The notes: a model not told the origin generated them from the letters alone. Positions 7,619 to 16,027 are shown, counted from the first letter of the stretch. The stretch: 64,000 nucleotides of DNA from Acidobacteriota bacterium (GCA_023436715.1 JAEZIJ010000015.1:1-64000), one strand, 5' to 3'. Program-made: numbers and translations.

Positions 7619-7782
7619 CGTGCCCACACTGCAACGGCTCCGGATGGATCACGGTCGAGCGCTACGGCTACAGCGGCGCCGTGCGATGTGTGTGCCAGCC
7701 GCAACGCGCACCCAGGCTGAAACGCATGCGGAAGCTGCAGGCTCCGGCGGATCGGAAGCAAGCTGCGGCGGGGGAACGATAA
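7615..7782 (+). CDS. Small zinc-finger protein
   Basis: A 55-aa protein with a CPHCNGSGW motif and a second pair CVC, in the style of DnaJ-type CxxCxGxG zinc fingers, followed by a basic tail. The ATG overlaps the TGA of the replication gene. Such mini-proteins often follow phage helicase-loader or initiator genes. Partner unknown. Confidence 0.65.
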   Translation: MTCPHCNGSGWITVERYGYSGAVRCVCQPQRAPRLKRMRKLQAPADRKQAAAGER

Positions 7783-7795
7783 CCCGGAATAGCCT

Positions 7796-8470
7796 ATGCC
7801 GCGTGGAACCAAAGTCAGCAAAGAGGCAAAACGGGTCAAGGTGGCGAAGGCCTTGGTGGCCGGCCGTAAGCAGCCGGAAATCGCCCAGGAGACAGGCATA
7901 TCTGTCCCTTACGTGGGCGAGCTGGCGCGCGAGCCCGAGACGCAGGCGCTTATCCAGCAGATCCTTGCTCCGCACCGGGCAAGGCTGGCCAAGATCGCGG
8001 AGCAGTCAATTGCGCTTGTCGAGCGGGCCACGTCGGTCGATGTGAAGCAGCGCGATGACCGCATCAACGGGCTGTGCGATCGTATCGTGCGGCTCCGCCA
8101 GATCATCGCGGAGCGGTCTACGCACCCCACCTCGGCTAAGTGTCCTGGTGGCCGAACGGGTCTGATGTCGCACACGCTCAAGAGCGTTGGTTCAGGTCCG
8201 CTGGCTACAGTTGTCGATGAGTACGAGCTTGACACCGGCCTACTCCAGGAACTGCGCGAGCACGAACGGCAGTTGCGCGACGAGTTGAACGACTTTCGGC
8301 CCAACATGCAGGCGGTTCAACGGGCGTGTGATCTGCTCGAGTTGGCGCAGGGCGGCAAGCGATCGGATTCACCCGGCGGGGCGTCCGCCGGTAATTTCAC
8401 GCTGGTGCAAATCATGAATCTGCTCCAGCTCACCGGAGGCGAAGGGAATGGCGGCAAATGCGGTCGATGA
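7796..8470 (+). CDS. Probable terminase small subunit
   Basis: A 224-aa protein with an N-terminal helix-turn-helix ('AKALVAGRKQPEIAQETGIS'), a helical middle ('ALIQQILAPHRARLAKIAEQS'), a second helical block around residue 155 and a Gly/Ser-rich tail. HTH plus oligomerising helices and the location about 1.4 kb before the large terminase fit a TerS that recognises phage DNA. It could also be a general HTH regulator. It overlaps the sigma-factor gene by 23 bases. Confidence 0.55.
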   Translation: MPRGTKVSKEAKRVKVAKALVAGRKQPEIAQETGISVPYVGELAREPETQALIQQILAPHRARLAKIAEQSIALVERATSVDVKQRDDRINGLCDRIVRLRQIIAERSTHPTSAKCPGGRTGLMSHTLKSVGSGPLATVVDEYELDTGLLQELREHERQLRDELNDFRPNMQAVQRACDLLELAQGGKRSDSPGGASAGNFTLVQIMNLLQLTGGEGNGGKCGR

Positions 8471-9266
8471 GCGCGGCAACACGAGGTTTCACAAAACAGC
8501 TAGTTGTTTTGTGCAGGCCCAGTTTTCCGATCTGTCGGCGATCCCAGACGACGTGCTGGCAAGCGAGTATCACCGGCGGATCGCGCTGCGCCGCAACAAG
8601 AATGGCGCCGGAAGCGGACGGCCTCGCGTCATCCATGCCTGCTCCGACTGCGGAGCGCAAATGTCCGCGCGCGAGCTTCGCGGGCACGCCTGCCAGACCA
8701 TCCTTGAGCGCAGGCGCCGGAAGATGATCGAGCGCCGGGTGACGCGGCATATCGGCTGGGCGCATGACGTTGCCCGCCAGGCTATCCGCCGGCTCCCTCC
8801 CTGCATCGAGTTGTCCGACTTGGAGCAGGTTGCCAGTATTGCGCTGATGGACTGCGCCGCAAGTTACAGCACGACTCCGGGCCCTGGTTACGACAGGCCC
8901 ACTCCATTTCGCACGTTCGCCTGGAAGTCGGTCTATTACGGCTGTCTGATGTCAGTCCGCGGCCGTGTGTATCGGGACTCGACGCATGAGCCGCTCACCG
9001 ATCGCGCGGTGGGTCCGGAAGAGTTACAGCAGCAGGCAGAGCGCAGTCAGGTGTTCGACGCGCTGGCAGAGATGATCCAGGAGCTTCCCCCCATCCAGGC
9101 GGCCGTGCTGGCGCTGCGGTACTTCCAGGATTTGAGTATTGCCGAGGCCGCGAAGGAGCTACAGATCAGTGAGGGGTGGGCTTCACAGCAGCATGTGGCG
9201 GGGCTGATGGCGTTGAAGGAAGCCCTGGTCGAGAAAGGCGTAAACAAAATCAAGGACTGTTTATGA
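8448..9266 (+). CDS. Phage-encoded RNA polymerase sigma-70-like factor with zinc finger
   Basis: A 272-aa protein from ATG 8448 behind a GGAGG site. Residues about 62-85 hold a C2HC-type zinc motif (CSDCGAQ...RGHAC). Residues about 105-175 resemble sigma region 2 ('IELSDLEQVASIALMDCAAS', 'FRTFAWKSVYYGCLMSV'). Residues about 205-262 are a clear region 4 ('ALAEMIQELPPIQAAVLALR', 'LSIAEAAKELQISEGWASQQ'). It is likely a late-gene sigma factor directing host polymerase to phage promoters, and sits just before the packaging and structural genes. Confidence 0.75.
   Translation: MAANAVDERGNTRFHKTASCFVQAQFSDLSAIPDDVLASEYHRRIALRRNKNGAGSGRPRVIHACSDCGAQMSARELRGHACQTILERRRRKMIERRVTRHIGWAHDVARQAIRRLPPCIELSDLEQVASIALMDCAASYSTTPGPGYDRPTPFRTFAWKSVYYGCLMSVRGRVYRDSTHEPLTDRAVGPEELQQQAERSQVFDALAEMIQELPPIQAAVLALRYFQDLSIAEAAKELQISEGWASQQHVAGLMALKEALVEKGVNKIKDCL
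8490..8513. promoter_or_regulatory. 9-bp inverted repeat in 5' part of sigma gene
   Basis: CACAAAACA and TGTTTTGTG form perfect 9-bp arms around a 6-base spacer, 42 bases into the sigma-factor gene. It is A/T-rich in GC-rich surroundings. It may be a regulator binding site or an mRNA hairpin controlling sigma synthesis. Confidence 0.45.
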
Positions 9267-9547
9267 GCGATATACGTGACCGACTTGACGATGACCCTAC
9301 GAGAGTTTCGAAGCGCAATACCGCGCTTCTCCTTCCCGAAGAACAGGCCATGCCGGTGTGTCCGTACTGCGGAATGGACCCGCTGCAGTTTCGGACCGGG
9401 AAGATGCTTACGAGTGCGGGAGAGGTCGTGTTCTATGCGTTCTGTATCAACCGGAACTGCAGGAAACTGCTACCGCTGAACATGATCGGGATGGAGCCGC
9501 CTCGCGTTGGCCTTCCTCGGCCAGGGATCATTGGGGCGAACTTATGA
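9263..9547 (+). CDS. Zinc-ribbon phage protein
   Basis: A 94-aa protein from ATG 9263 (ATGA overlap with the sigma gene). It has a typical ribbon: 'CPYCGMDPLQF' then 'CINRNCRKLLPL', spaced about 30 residues. Coupling to the sigma factor suggests cosynthesis. No function is assigned. Confidence 0.65.
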   Translation: MSDIRDRLDDDPTRVSKRNTALLLPEEQAMPVCPYCGMDPLQFRTGKMLTSAGEVVFYAFCINRNCRKLLPLNMIGMEPPRVGLPRPGIIGANL

Positions 9548-9717
9548 GCCGCGGTTGTGACTTCGAAAAGTCAAGCTTCAGTGTGGTGGTGTCGGATCAC
9601 GGAAAGGTGATGCCGGGAACGTGCGAGGCGTGCGTTTTCGGCGCCGATGAGCCGCACGCGGAGGGCTGCGATGCCCATATGCTCGAAAAGGGCCTACGGG
9701 TGGAGGTGATACGGTGA
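9544..9717 (+). CDS. Small Cys-containing phage protein
   Basis: A 57-aa protein with CEAC and a later Cys and His pair ('PHAEGCDAHML'), possibly metal-binding. ATG 9544 overlaps the previous stop, and its own stop overlaps GTG 9714. Unknown family. Confidence 0.55.
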   Translation: MSRGCDFEKSSFSVVVSDHGKVMPGTCEACVFGADEPHAEGCDAHMLEKGLRVEVIR

Positions 9718-9923
9718 GCTCCGACCCGATCCGCTTCCGATGCCTGGTTCCGCCCCTGAATGAAGCGTGGTGCGACTACGGCGGAGGCCACACCTTTATG
9801 TCGCGCGCGCGAGTTCGCAAGGGCAAGAAGCGCTGCTGTGAAGATCCGGAGCACAAGGCTGAACAGAAGGCCGATTGGGTAGCCAAAGCCAAGCTACGGA
9901 GCGAGCGTGTACACCCCATCTGA
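9714..9923 (+). CDS. Small basic phage protein
   Basis: A 69-aa protein from GTG 9714, with a conserved-looking N-terminus ('FRCLVPPLNEAWCDYGGGHT') and a Lys/Arg-rich C-terminal half. It overlaps the terminase start by 17 bases. Unknown family. Confidence 0.55.
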   Translation: MSSDPIRFRCLVPPLNEAWCDYGGGHTFMSRARVRKGKKRCCEDPEHKAEQKADWVAKAKLRSERVHPI

Positions 9924-11685
9924 AGCCCAGAAGATCATCAATGCTGCCGGCGGCCGTGAAGCGGTGATCCAATCCGTGCGCCGCGAGTTCTTCGACCACC
10001 GCGGATTCTGCGAAAAGCTCAAGATCCACGACAAGCTGGGCCATCTGCGCACGCCAGACTGGCACTCGGGCTGGGAAAAGATGGCGAAGCTGGTGGATCG
10101 GCAGCAGAAGCTTGGGCGCCCCATCCGCATCCTCGATCTCAAGTCACGCCAGGCGCAGCACTCAGCCGGATGGTGTACGCACCTGTTCAAGCGCGTGGCT
10201 TTCATGCCTGGGCAGCACGCGCGCGTCTTCTGCGACCTGCACAAGAACGCGGCGAACTTGCAGCGGTACATGAAGACCTACGCCGACTTCTACTCACCGG
10301 GTCCAAGGGGACTCGCCACCGTCGGACCGGTGAACGAGAATAAGTCCGAGCACAAGCTCGAATGGCCCGGGGACTCATGGGTAGAGTTCGGATCTGCGGA
10401 GAACGCGACCGGCGGGCGTTCCGCTGCGGTACGGCATCTGATATGCGACGAGTTCGCCTTCTGGCGCGACGCCGAAACGCTGATGACCGGGTTGCTCAAC
10501 TCGGTTCCCGACGACCCGGACACGTTCATCGTCATCGACAGTACGGCCAACGGTGCCGGCGGCCCGTTCTATGAGCGGTGGAAAACCTACAGCGACCCAG
10601 GCTATACGGGCGATTGGACCGCAGCTTTCTTCGCGTGGCTCGAGCACTACGAGAACGTCCGTGAGATCGAGGATTTGCGGCGCTTCGAAGACTCGCTGTC
10701 GCGCGAGGAGCAGGAGTTACAGAAGACCTTCCGGCTTTCGCTTGAGCAGTTGAACTGGCGCCGCTGGGCGATCCAGAACAAGTGCGAAGGGAGCATTGAG
10801 AAGTTCCATCAGGAGCACCCGGCCACAGCCGAGGAAGCCTTCCTCACCTCCGGGCGCCCAAGGTTCGACCTCATTTCGCTTGGCAGGATGCGCTCCTCGC
10901 AGGATTCCCAGGTTGGTGATCTGGAGCGGGTGAAGGTGGGGACCCGTGAGCAGATCCTGTTCCGCCCGCGCGAGGACGGCCGCGGCCCCCTGCAAGTATT
11001 CAAGCGGCCTGCGGACGGAAGGCTGTATGTGATCGGAGCGGATCCGGCCGAGGGCATCGACGCGGGCGACGGAAAGAGCGACCCCGACTTTAGCGCAGCC
11101 TGCGTGCTCGACCAGGACACCGGGGAACAGGTTGCGGCATTCCGTGACCGGCTGGAGCCCGATCCGTTCGGCGACCTACTGGTTACGCTGGCCGAATGGT
11201 ACCACTGGGCGTTCCTTGTGCCCGAGGTCAACTCCGTGGGGCTCGCGCTCATCCAGGCCATCCTCTACCGCCGCTACCCCGTCCACCTGATCTACCACCG
11301 CGACCGCGATCCCGACGACCGGCGGCCGGCGATGCTACAGGAGCTGGGCTGGAAGGAGACGGCGGTCACCCGTCAACAGCTCATTTCGAATCACGACCGC
11401 ATGATTCGAGAGTTGGCGGTTTCCATCAAAGACCCGGTTGCCCTGAGCGAGCACCGCACGTTCGTCATCAAGCCAAGTGGCCGCGTAGAGCACCAGGAAG
11501 GCTCGCACGACGACGCCGTGTTTGCCGCGGCGCTGGCTTCCATCGGACTGAATGTGGCTCCCCGCATCCGCGCCATGTTCGAAAAGAAGCCCACGCCGCC
11601 CTCCCAGGATCCGGACGATGACGACGACGAAGTGAGCCGCGGCGGGCGCTCGCGGCAATATTCGGGCGTGAGGAGATACCGCTAA
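9907..11685 (+). CDS. Terminase large subunit
   Basis: A 592-aa packaging motor ATPase/nuclease. The N-terminal ATPase carries a Walker-A-like loop 'LKSRQAQHS' near residue 80, with the canonical G/K positions altered as in many phage terminases, and Walker B 'HLICDEFAF' near residue 178. 'FIVIDSTANG' around residue 210 is the coupling motif. The C-terminal RNase H-like nuclease has 'VIGADPAEGIDAGDGKSDPD' near 378 and 'HDDAVFAAA' near 535, supplying acidic residues. It starts at GTG 9907 and sits directly before the portal gene. It moves DNA into the procapsid with TerS. Confidence 0.95.
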   Translation: MYTPSEAQKIINAAGGREAVIQSVRREFFDHRGFCEKLKIHDKLGHLRTPDWHSGWEKMAKLVDRQQKLGRPIRILDLKSRQAQHSAGWCTHLFKRVAFMPGQHARVFCDLHKNAANLQRYMKTYADFYSPGPRGLATVGPVNENKSEHKLEWPGDSWVEFGSAENATGGRSAAVRHLICDEFAFWRDAETLMTGLLNSVPDDPDTFIVIDSTANGAGGPFYERWKTYSDPGYTGDWTAAFFAWLEHYENVREIEDLRRFEDSLSREEQELQKTFRLSLEQLNWRRWAIQNKCEGSIEKFHQEHPATAEEAFLTSGRPRFDLISLGRMRSSQDSQVGDLERVKVGTREQILFRPREDGRGPLQVFKRPADGRLYVIGADPAEGIDAGDGKSDPDFSAACVLDQDTGEQVAAFRDRLEPDPFGDLLVTLAEWYHWAFLVPEVNSVGLALIQAILYRRYPVHLIYHRDRDPDDRRPAMLQELGWKETAVTRQQLISNHDRMIRELAVSIKDPVALSEHRTFVIKPSGRVEHQEGSHDDAVFAAALASIGLNVAPRIRAMFEKKPTPPSQDPDDDDDEVSRGGRSRQYSGVRRYR

Positions 11686-11686
11686 A

Positions 11687-13768
11687 GTGGCGCTCTTGAA
11701 GCTCTCCGAAGAACAACTCACCCGGCTCGGAAATCGCATCGATGACGGCTGGAGCGGTGCCAAGGGTTCGCACTCCGAGCGCATGGACCGGTGCAAGCTG
11801 GCCTACCGCCGCTTCCGCAATATGCTCGACGCACCGTCCGCTGGCGATGCGCGGAAGTCCAACGTGCGCGTCCCGCTTGTGCAGTGGCAGGTTCTCGCGG
11901 AGCTGGCGGCCGAGGCGGGCGCCCTGTTCGGTGACGACGCAGAGGTAGTCGCGCTTCCGACTGGGGCCACGGACCAGAAGCTGGTCAAGAAGGTGGCCAG
12001 GTTCGTGGACTGGCGTGTGTTTCATTCCATGCGGGCGCTGAATCCATTCCTCGAGTTCATCTTCCGCAAGATCACGTACGGTCGCTCCTTCGCGCTGTCT
12101 CCCTGGAAAGTCGAGGAATACACGGTCCTGGACGATGACGGAAACAGAAAGAAGGCCATCTGGTACGACGGGCCGGACTTCATCCCCCTGTGGCCCGACG
12201 AGTTGATCGTGCCGGCGGAGCGGGTGCGCAGCATCCACGAGTTCAGTTGGGTGATAGTGCGCAGCCGGGCCACCTGGGACGAACTGCTCCGCGGAGAGAT
12301 GGCGGGCAGGTACGCCGACGTACGGAAGAACATCGCGCGGATCAAGGGCCATGCTCAATCAGGCACGGAAACTGCCGCTCAGGGCGACGAGGTGAGGCAG
12401 GAGGCCGATACCGCCAGCGGAGTGAACTGCCAGAACGCCGGCGAATCCCGCGGCTCTCTCGAAGTTTGGACGTGGTACGGACACTCCGAGCCCGACGAAG
12501 CAACCGGCGAAAAGGACGAATGGGCAGTCACCTACCTGCCTGACGTTAAGCTGGTCATCGGCGTTCAGGATCTCGCTGAAATCTACCCCCGAGCGAAGAA
12601 TCGGCGCCCGATTGTGGAGTCGGCCATGCTGCCCACGGGCGACTACTGGGGCATGGGGTTCGCCGAACTGCTGGAGGTATGGGAAGACGAACTGACTGCA
12701 AACGAGAACCTGTTTACCGACGCGGCCGAGTTCAGCGTCGGGCCGGTGATCTTTGCCAAGCCAGCGCTGGCGGAACAGATTCGAAGGCAAAGGTACGAGC
12801 CTTTTACGGTCATTCCAACCGACGATCCCAATGGCGTGAAAGTGGTTCAGCCGCAAGTGAACCCTGCTGGGTATCAGATCAAGAACCAGAACACGCTCGC
12901 CATCGTGGAGCGGCTGACTGGGCGCTCCGACCAGGCTATGGGCCGCTCGATCGACCGTCCCAACGCCCCGCGCACGCTCGGCGGCCAGCAGTTACTGCTC
13001 CAGGAGGGCAATGTCCGAGTCGGCTTGAATATGACCGTGCTGCGCGAGGACATGGGGGCCATTCTCAGCCACATCTGGGAACTGGAGTGCCAGTTCGCGG
13101 GCGAGGGTGGCGTATTCTTCCGCGTAACTGAGGAAGAGGCCGGTGGGCTATTCCCGGTCGAAAACGGCGGCTCCGTGATGGAGCAGCGCGACTTCGCCGG
13201 CCGATACGACTTCGACATCCGCTTCGCCACCTCCAACTGGGACCGGATGGCGAAAAAGCAGGACGCGATGGTCCTGTTCCAGTCTGCGGTCCAGAACCCC
13301 ATAATCGCCACCAACCCGAAGGCGCTGTGGGCCGTCACGAACAAGCTATACCAGGCGTTCGGGGACGATCATTTCGCGGACATCGTGCCCGAGCCTCCCG
13401 ACCTAGGCACGCCGAAGAAGCCCAAGGACGAATGGGTGCTGTGCGTGCAGGGAGAGGAAATCAGCGTCAACCCGCTCGACGACGACGACGCCCACATGAT
13501 GGAGCACGACCGGCAACTCGAGAAGGCGGCCAAGCAGGTTGCCGCCGTAGAGCCGATCAGCAAAGACGCGATTCGGGCGATGATAACTCACGTCGTCGAT
13601 CACAAGGCCCAGAAGCGGCAGAAGATGATCCTCCAGGCCATCACCCAGAATATCCAGGGCGAGATTCAGGCTTCGGCGGGGCAGGAACTGGCCGGGATGC
13701 TGGGGGCTCCGCAGATGCCCCAGGAACAGCAGCAGGAACAGCCGGGACCGGCGGGAGTTGAGCAGTGA
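11687..13768 (+). CDS. Portal protein, podovirus type
   Basis: A 693-aa protein directly after TerL. The length and features ('KSNVRVPLVQWQVLAELAAE', 'FVDWRVFHSMRALNPFLEFI', 'GDYWGMGFAELLEVWEDELT', 'SDQAMGRSIDRPNAPRTLGG') match P22/epsilon15-type portals that form the dodecameric DNA gate. The C-terminus is Gln/Pro-rich. It starts at GTG 11687 after a GAGGAG site. The next gene overlaps by GTGA. Confidence 0.9.
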   Translation: MALLKLSEEQLTRLGNRIDDGWSGAKGSHSERMDRCKLAYRRFRNMLDAPSAGDARKSNVRVPLVQWQVLAELAAEAGALFGDDAEVVALPTGATDQKLVKKVARFVDWRVFHSMRALNPFLEFIFRKITYGRSFALSPWKVEEYTVLDDDGNRKKAIWYDGPDFIPLWPDELIVPAERVRSIHEFSWVIVRSRATWDELLRGEMAGRYADVRKNIARIKGHAQSGTETAAQGDEVRQEADTASGVNCQNAGESRGSLEVWTWYGHSEPDEATGEKDEWAVTYLPDVKLVIGVQDLAEIYPRAKNRRPIVESAMLPTGDYWGMGFAELLEVWEDELTANENLFTDAAEFSVGPVIFAKPALAEQIRRQRYEPFTVIPTDDPNGVKVVQPQVNPAGYQIKNQNTLAIVERLTGRSDQAMGRSIDRPNAPRTLGGQQLLLQEGNVRVGLNMTVLREDMGAILSHIWELECQFAGEGGVFFRVTEEEAGGLFPVENGGSVMEQRDFAGRYDFDIRFATSNWDRMAKKQDAMVLFQSAVQNPIIATNPKALWAVTNKLYQAFGDDHFADIVPEPPDLGTPKKPKDEWVLCVQGEEISVNPLDDDDAHMMEHDRQLEKAAKQVAAVEPISKDAIRAMITHVVDHKAQKRQKMILQAITQNIQGEIQASAGQELAGMLGAPQMPQEQQQEQPGPAGVEQ

Positions 13769-14202
13769 CGGACGCTGAGTTCCGGAAGCAGAAAGCCCGC
13801 ATCCTGAAAGCCTTCAATCGATGGCGCAACCCCACCGGCATGGACGAGTTTGTCATCACCCACCACTGGCACCGGGAGGGGCTACCCGATGGCAAGGAAG
13901 ACGCAAAGAATGTCTCCCTGGCGAGTGCCAACGCCAAGTGGGAGTACCTGTACGTAGATTTCCACTGGAACCTGCGGGAGTTCCTCAACCTGTCCGACAA
14001 CGCTCTGGACCGGGCCGTGCGCCACGAGATCGCCCACGCGCTAGTGGCGGAGATGCGCGAGTACGCCTGCGAGAGCGACGAGGGTTGCAAGGTAGCCCAC
14101 GAGGAGCGGGTCGTCTCCAAACTGGCGTTCGTGCTGAACTGGTGCCGACTGGCGGGAGAGAAGGACGCACGAAAGCCAAAAAAGAAAGCCAAAAAGTCAT
14201 GA
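13765..14202 (+). CDS. HExxH-motif putative zinc metallopeptidase
   Basis: A 145-aa protein from GTG 13765. It has 'DRAVRHEIAHALVAEMREY', an HEIAH zinc-peptidase signature in a helix, preceded by a probable strand ('YLYVDFHWNLREF'). A third ligand could lie in 'AHEERVVSKLAF'. The layout resembles SprT-like or short zincin domains. The tail is very Lys-rich. Its place between portal and scaffold suggests a capsid-assembly or ejection role as inference only; no proteolysis is demonstrated. Confidence 0.6.
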   Translation: MTDAEFRKQKARILKAFNRWRNPTGMDEFVITHHWHREGLPDGKEDAKNVSLASANAKWEYLYVDFHWNLREFLNLSDNALDRAVRHEIAHALVAEMREYACESDEGCKVAHEERVVSKLAFVLNWCRLAGEKDARKPKKKAKKS

Positions 14203-14444
14203 CCCAGTACACCGAGCAGGACATAGACGACCTCCGCGACCTCGTGCAGCACCCGGGCTGGAAGCTGTTCCAGGAGCGCCTCTCGCTGGTGGACGAGCAG
14301 ACCACCGAGACGCTCAGGACGAACAAAGACTGGGCGGAAGTATGCCGGGCGCAGGGCGCCAGCAGGATTCTGGAAACGGTTTCCATCATCCCCCAGATAA
14401 TCGAACGCGAGTACGAGTCCATTCCGAAAAAGGAGCGCCCGTAA
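14199..14444 (+). CDS. Small helical phage protein
   Basis: An 81-aa, largely helical and acidic protein ('DIDDLRDLVQHPGWKLFQER') similar in appearance to small head-cluster proteins of podoviruses. ATG 14199 overlaps the previous stop, and its TAA shares a base with the next ATG. Function unknown. Confidence 0.65.
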   Translation: MTQYTEQDIDDLRDLVQHPGWKLFQERLSLVDEQTTETLRTNKDWAEVCRAQGASRILETVSIIPQIIEREYESIPKKERP

Positions 14445-14605
14445 TGGCAAATAGGAAGCAGAAACAGCAGCGGGAGACCGCCACAATCGAGACGGCGCCA
14501 GCCATCCAGCAGCCGGCCAAGCAGGCTCGCATGACCGCTCTCGAACTGAAGGCGCACCTGCGCCAACAGCGGAGAGAACGGCGGCTCGCCGAGAAGGGGT
14601 ATTGA
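14444..14605 (+). CDS. Small basic phage protein
   Basis: A 53-aa protein rich in Gln, Lys and Arg, ending in an amphipathic helix ('LELKAHLRQQRRERRLAEKG'). ATG 14444 shares a base with the previous stop, and its TGA overlaps the next ATG (14605). Unknown family. Confidence 0.55.
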   Translation: MANRKQKQQRETATIETAPAIQQPAKQARMTALELKAHLRQQRRERRLAEKGY

Positions 14606-14772
14606 TGCCCTGGAAAGCCAAGGACGCGAAGCGCAAGACGCGCAAGGCCGACACCCCCAAGAAGCAGGAAGTCTGGAAGCAGGTTGCCAACCGGATGTTG
14701 GGATCGACCGGGGATGAAGGACGCGCGATCCGAGAAGCGAACGCCGTGGTCGCGCGATTGGCCGGAAAGTGA
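14605..14772 (+). CDS. Small phage protein of the 'WKAKDAKRKTRKA' type
   Basis: A 55-aa protein from ATG 14605 to TGA 14772. It opens with MPWKAKDAKRKTRKADTPKK and continues 'WKQVANRML...DEGRAIREANAVVAR', a pattern widespread in phage and prophage proteins of this size. It is coupled at its start by a TGATG overlap. Role unknown. Confidence 0.65.
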   Translation: MPWKAKDAKRKTRKADTPKKQEVWKQVANRMLGSTGDEGRAIREANAVVARLAGK

Positions 14773-14815
14773 GCCTCGCCTGCGCCTCGCTGCAATACAG
14801 CGGGCGAGGTGTCAA

Positions 14816-15061
14816 ATGAACTGGAAAACTTGGCTTCAAGGTCTTGCTGCTGCCGCCATAGGCGGAGCGGCTGGCGCCACCGCACAGGTGGTAAACAATC
14901 GCGTGCAGTATGGCCCCCAGGCTCCACCGATCAGCGGGAAGTCCGTTGGTGTTAGCGCCGGACTGGGCGCTCTCGTGACGGGTCTGGCGTACCTGATGCA
15001 ATCTCCTCTGACGCAGGCACAGCCGCCGGTACAACCGCCCGCGCAACCCGAGGCGAAGTGA
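14816..15061 (+). CDS. Small membrane protein
   Basis: An 81-aa protein with two hydrophobic Ala/Gly-rich segments (about residues 8-24 and 46-61) and a Pro/Gln-rich tail. It could be a holin or a small structural membrane protein. Its location in the head cluster argues against a firm holin call. It ends in a GTGA overlap with the next gene. Confidence 0.5.
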   Translation: MNWKTWLQGLAAAAIGGAAGATAQVVNNRVQYGPQAPPISGKSVGVSAGLGALVTGLAYLMQSPLTQAQPPVQPPAQPEAK

Positions 15062-15231
15062 TACCGATTCGGGCGCGCGTCGAATTACACTCCGGGACTA
15101 TTTGGGAATCCAGAGTTCTCGCGGTTCGGCCGCACGAGAACGGCGTGGGCCTCCTCTTCGAAAAGCACTACGACCTCAGTTGCCTGTTCCCGAAAGCGGA
15201 GATCAAGCGCGTGGAGGTGTGGCCGGAATGA
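15058..15231 (+). CDS. Small phage protein
   Basis: A 57-aa protein from GTG 15058 (overlaps TGA) to TGA 15231 (overlaps ATG 15228). It has a beta-rich pattern: 'IPIRARVELHSGTIWESRVL' and 'IKRVEVWPE'. The double coupling is the main support. Unknown family. Confidence 0.5.
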   Translation: MIPIRARVELHSGTIWESRVLAVRPHENGVGLLFEKHYDLSCLFPKAEIKRVEVWPE

Positions 15232-15428
15232 AACTCCTCGGGCGTCTGGTCGATTGGCTTGACGCCCGCTCCTTGACCATTGCGGCGGCTCCGGTCCTGC
15301 TCCCCGTGTTGCGTCTGCGCCAGTGGAGGGAGCGCAGGAGATTGTACCGGGCTATCGACAGAGCGATTTTGCTAATGCACCGGATAAATATGAAGCTCCA
15401 AAACAGGACGTACATCGCCCCGAGGTGA
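15228..15428 (+). CDS. Small membrane-anchored basic protein
   Basis: A 66-aa protein with one hydrophobic stretch (about residues 15-28, 'SLTIAAAPVLLPVL') and a strongly basic cytoplasmic-type tail ('RQWRERRRLYRAIDRAILLM'). It is coupled to neighbours on both sides. Function unknown. Confidence 0.5.
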   Translation: MKLLGRLVDWLDARSLTIAAAPVLLPVLRLRQWRERRRLYRAIDRAILLMHRINMKLQNRTYIAPR

Positions 15429-16027
15429 CCATGAACGACCTTACTGCATACCGGGCCGCACGCGATGCCATGCGGCCCGGAGATGTTATCGCCTTCGGCG
15501 GGGAGGGCTTCGTCAGCGGAGCCATCAAGTTCCTCACGCGCTCGCAGGTTTCGCACGTAGGCGTGGTGTTCGGAAACCCCGATTCCATGGTTGTGATCGC
15601 TGAATCGACCTCGCTCAATGGGCGCTCGGGCGTGCAGTTCAACCGGCTAAGCGAGAGGATCGAAGAGTACCCGGGTCGCGCATGGTGGTTGCCGCTTTCG
15701 GATCATGCCCGTGCCGCGCTCGACGCTGACGAGATGCGACATTTCCTGCTCGCCCAGGATGGCAAGTCGTATGATTTCCGCGGGATCAACGCCTTCCTGG
15801 CGCGCCCCATTCCAGGATGGGGACAGATTCCGTTCTTCCATCACGGAGCGGAGGAAGCGTGGTTCTGCTCGGAATACGTTGCGGCTGGCTTCCAACAGGC
15901 CGGCCTGCTTCACGGACACGAACCTGACGAGGTGAGCCCGCAGAAGCTCTGCGAAATGTCGATTTACGACAAATGCGTCCAGTTGATCGGAAAGCCGCAG
16001 GAGATTGGGCGCTTCAACACGCTATGA
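15425..16027 (+). CDS. NlpC/P60-like (YiiX-type) papain-fold hydrolase
   Basis: A 198-200 aa protein starting at GTG 15425, coupled to the previous stop, or ATG 15431. It shows 'AMRPGDVIAFGGEG', 'VSHVGVVFGNPDS' with the catalytic-type His, and 'WFCSEYVAAGFQQAGL' with the Cys, i.e. the permuted papain-fold layout of YiiX/NlpC-P60-like enzymes. Such enzymes cleave amide bonds in peptidoglycan or lipids. In this place it may help cell-wall entry or lysis. No signal peptide is visible. Confidence 0.7.
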   Translation: MTMNDLTAYRAARDAMRPGDVIAFGGEGFVSGAIKFLTRSQVSHVGVVFGNPDSMVVIAESTSLNGRSGVQFNRLSERIEEYPGRAWWLPLSDHARAALDADEMRHFLLAQDGKSYDFRGINAFLARPIPGWGQIPFFHHGAEEAWFCSEYVAAGFQQAGLLHGHEPDEVSPQKLCEMSIYDKCVQLIGKPQEIGRFNTL

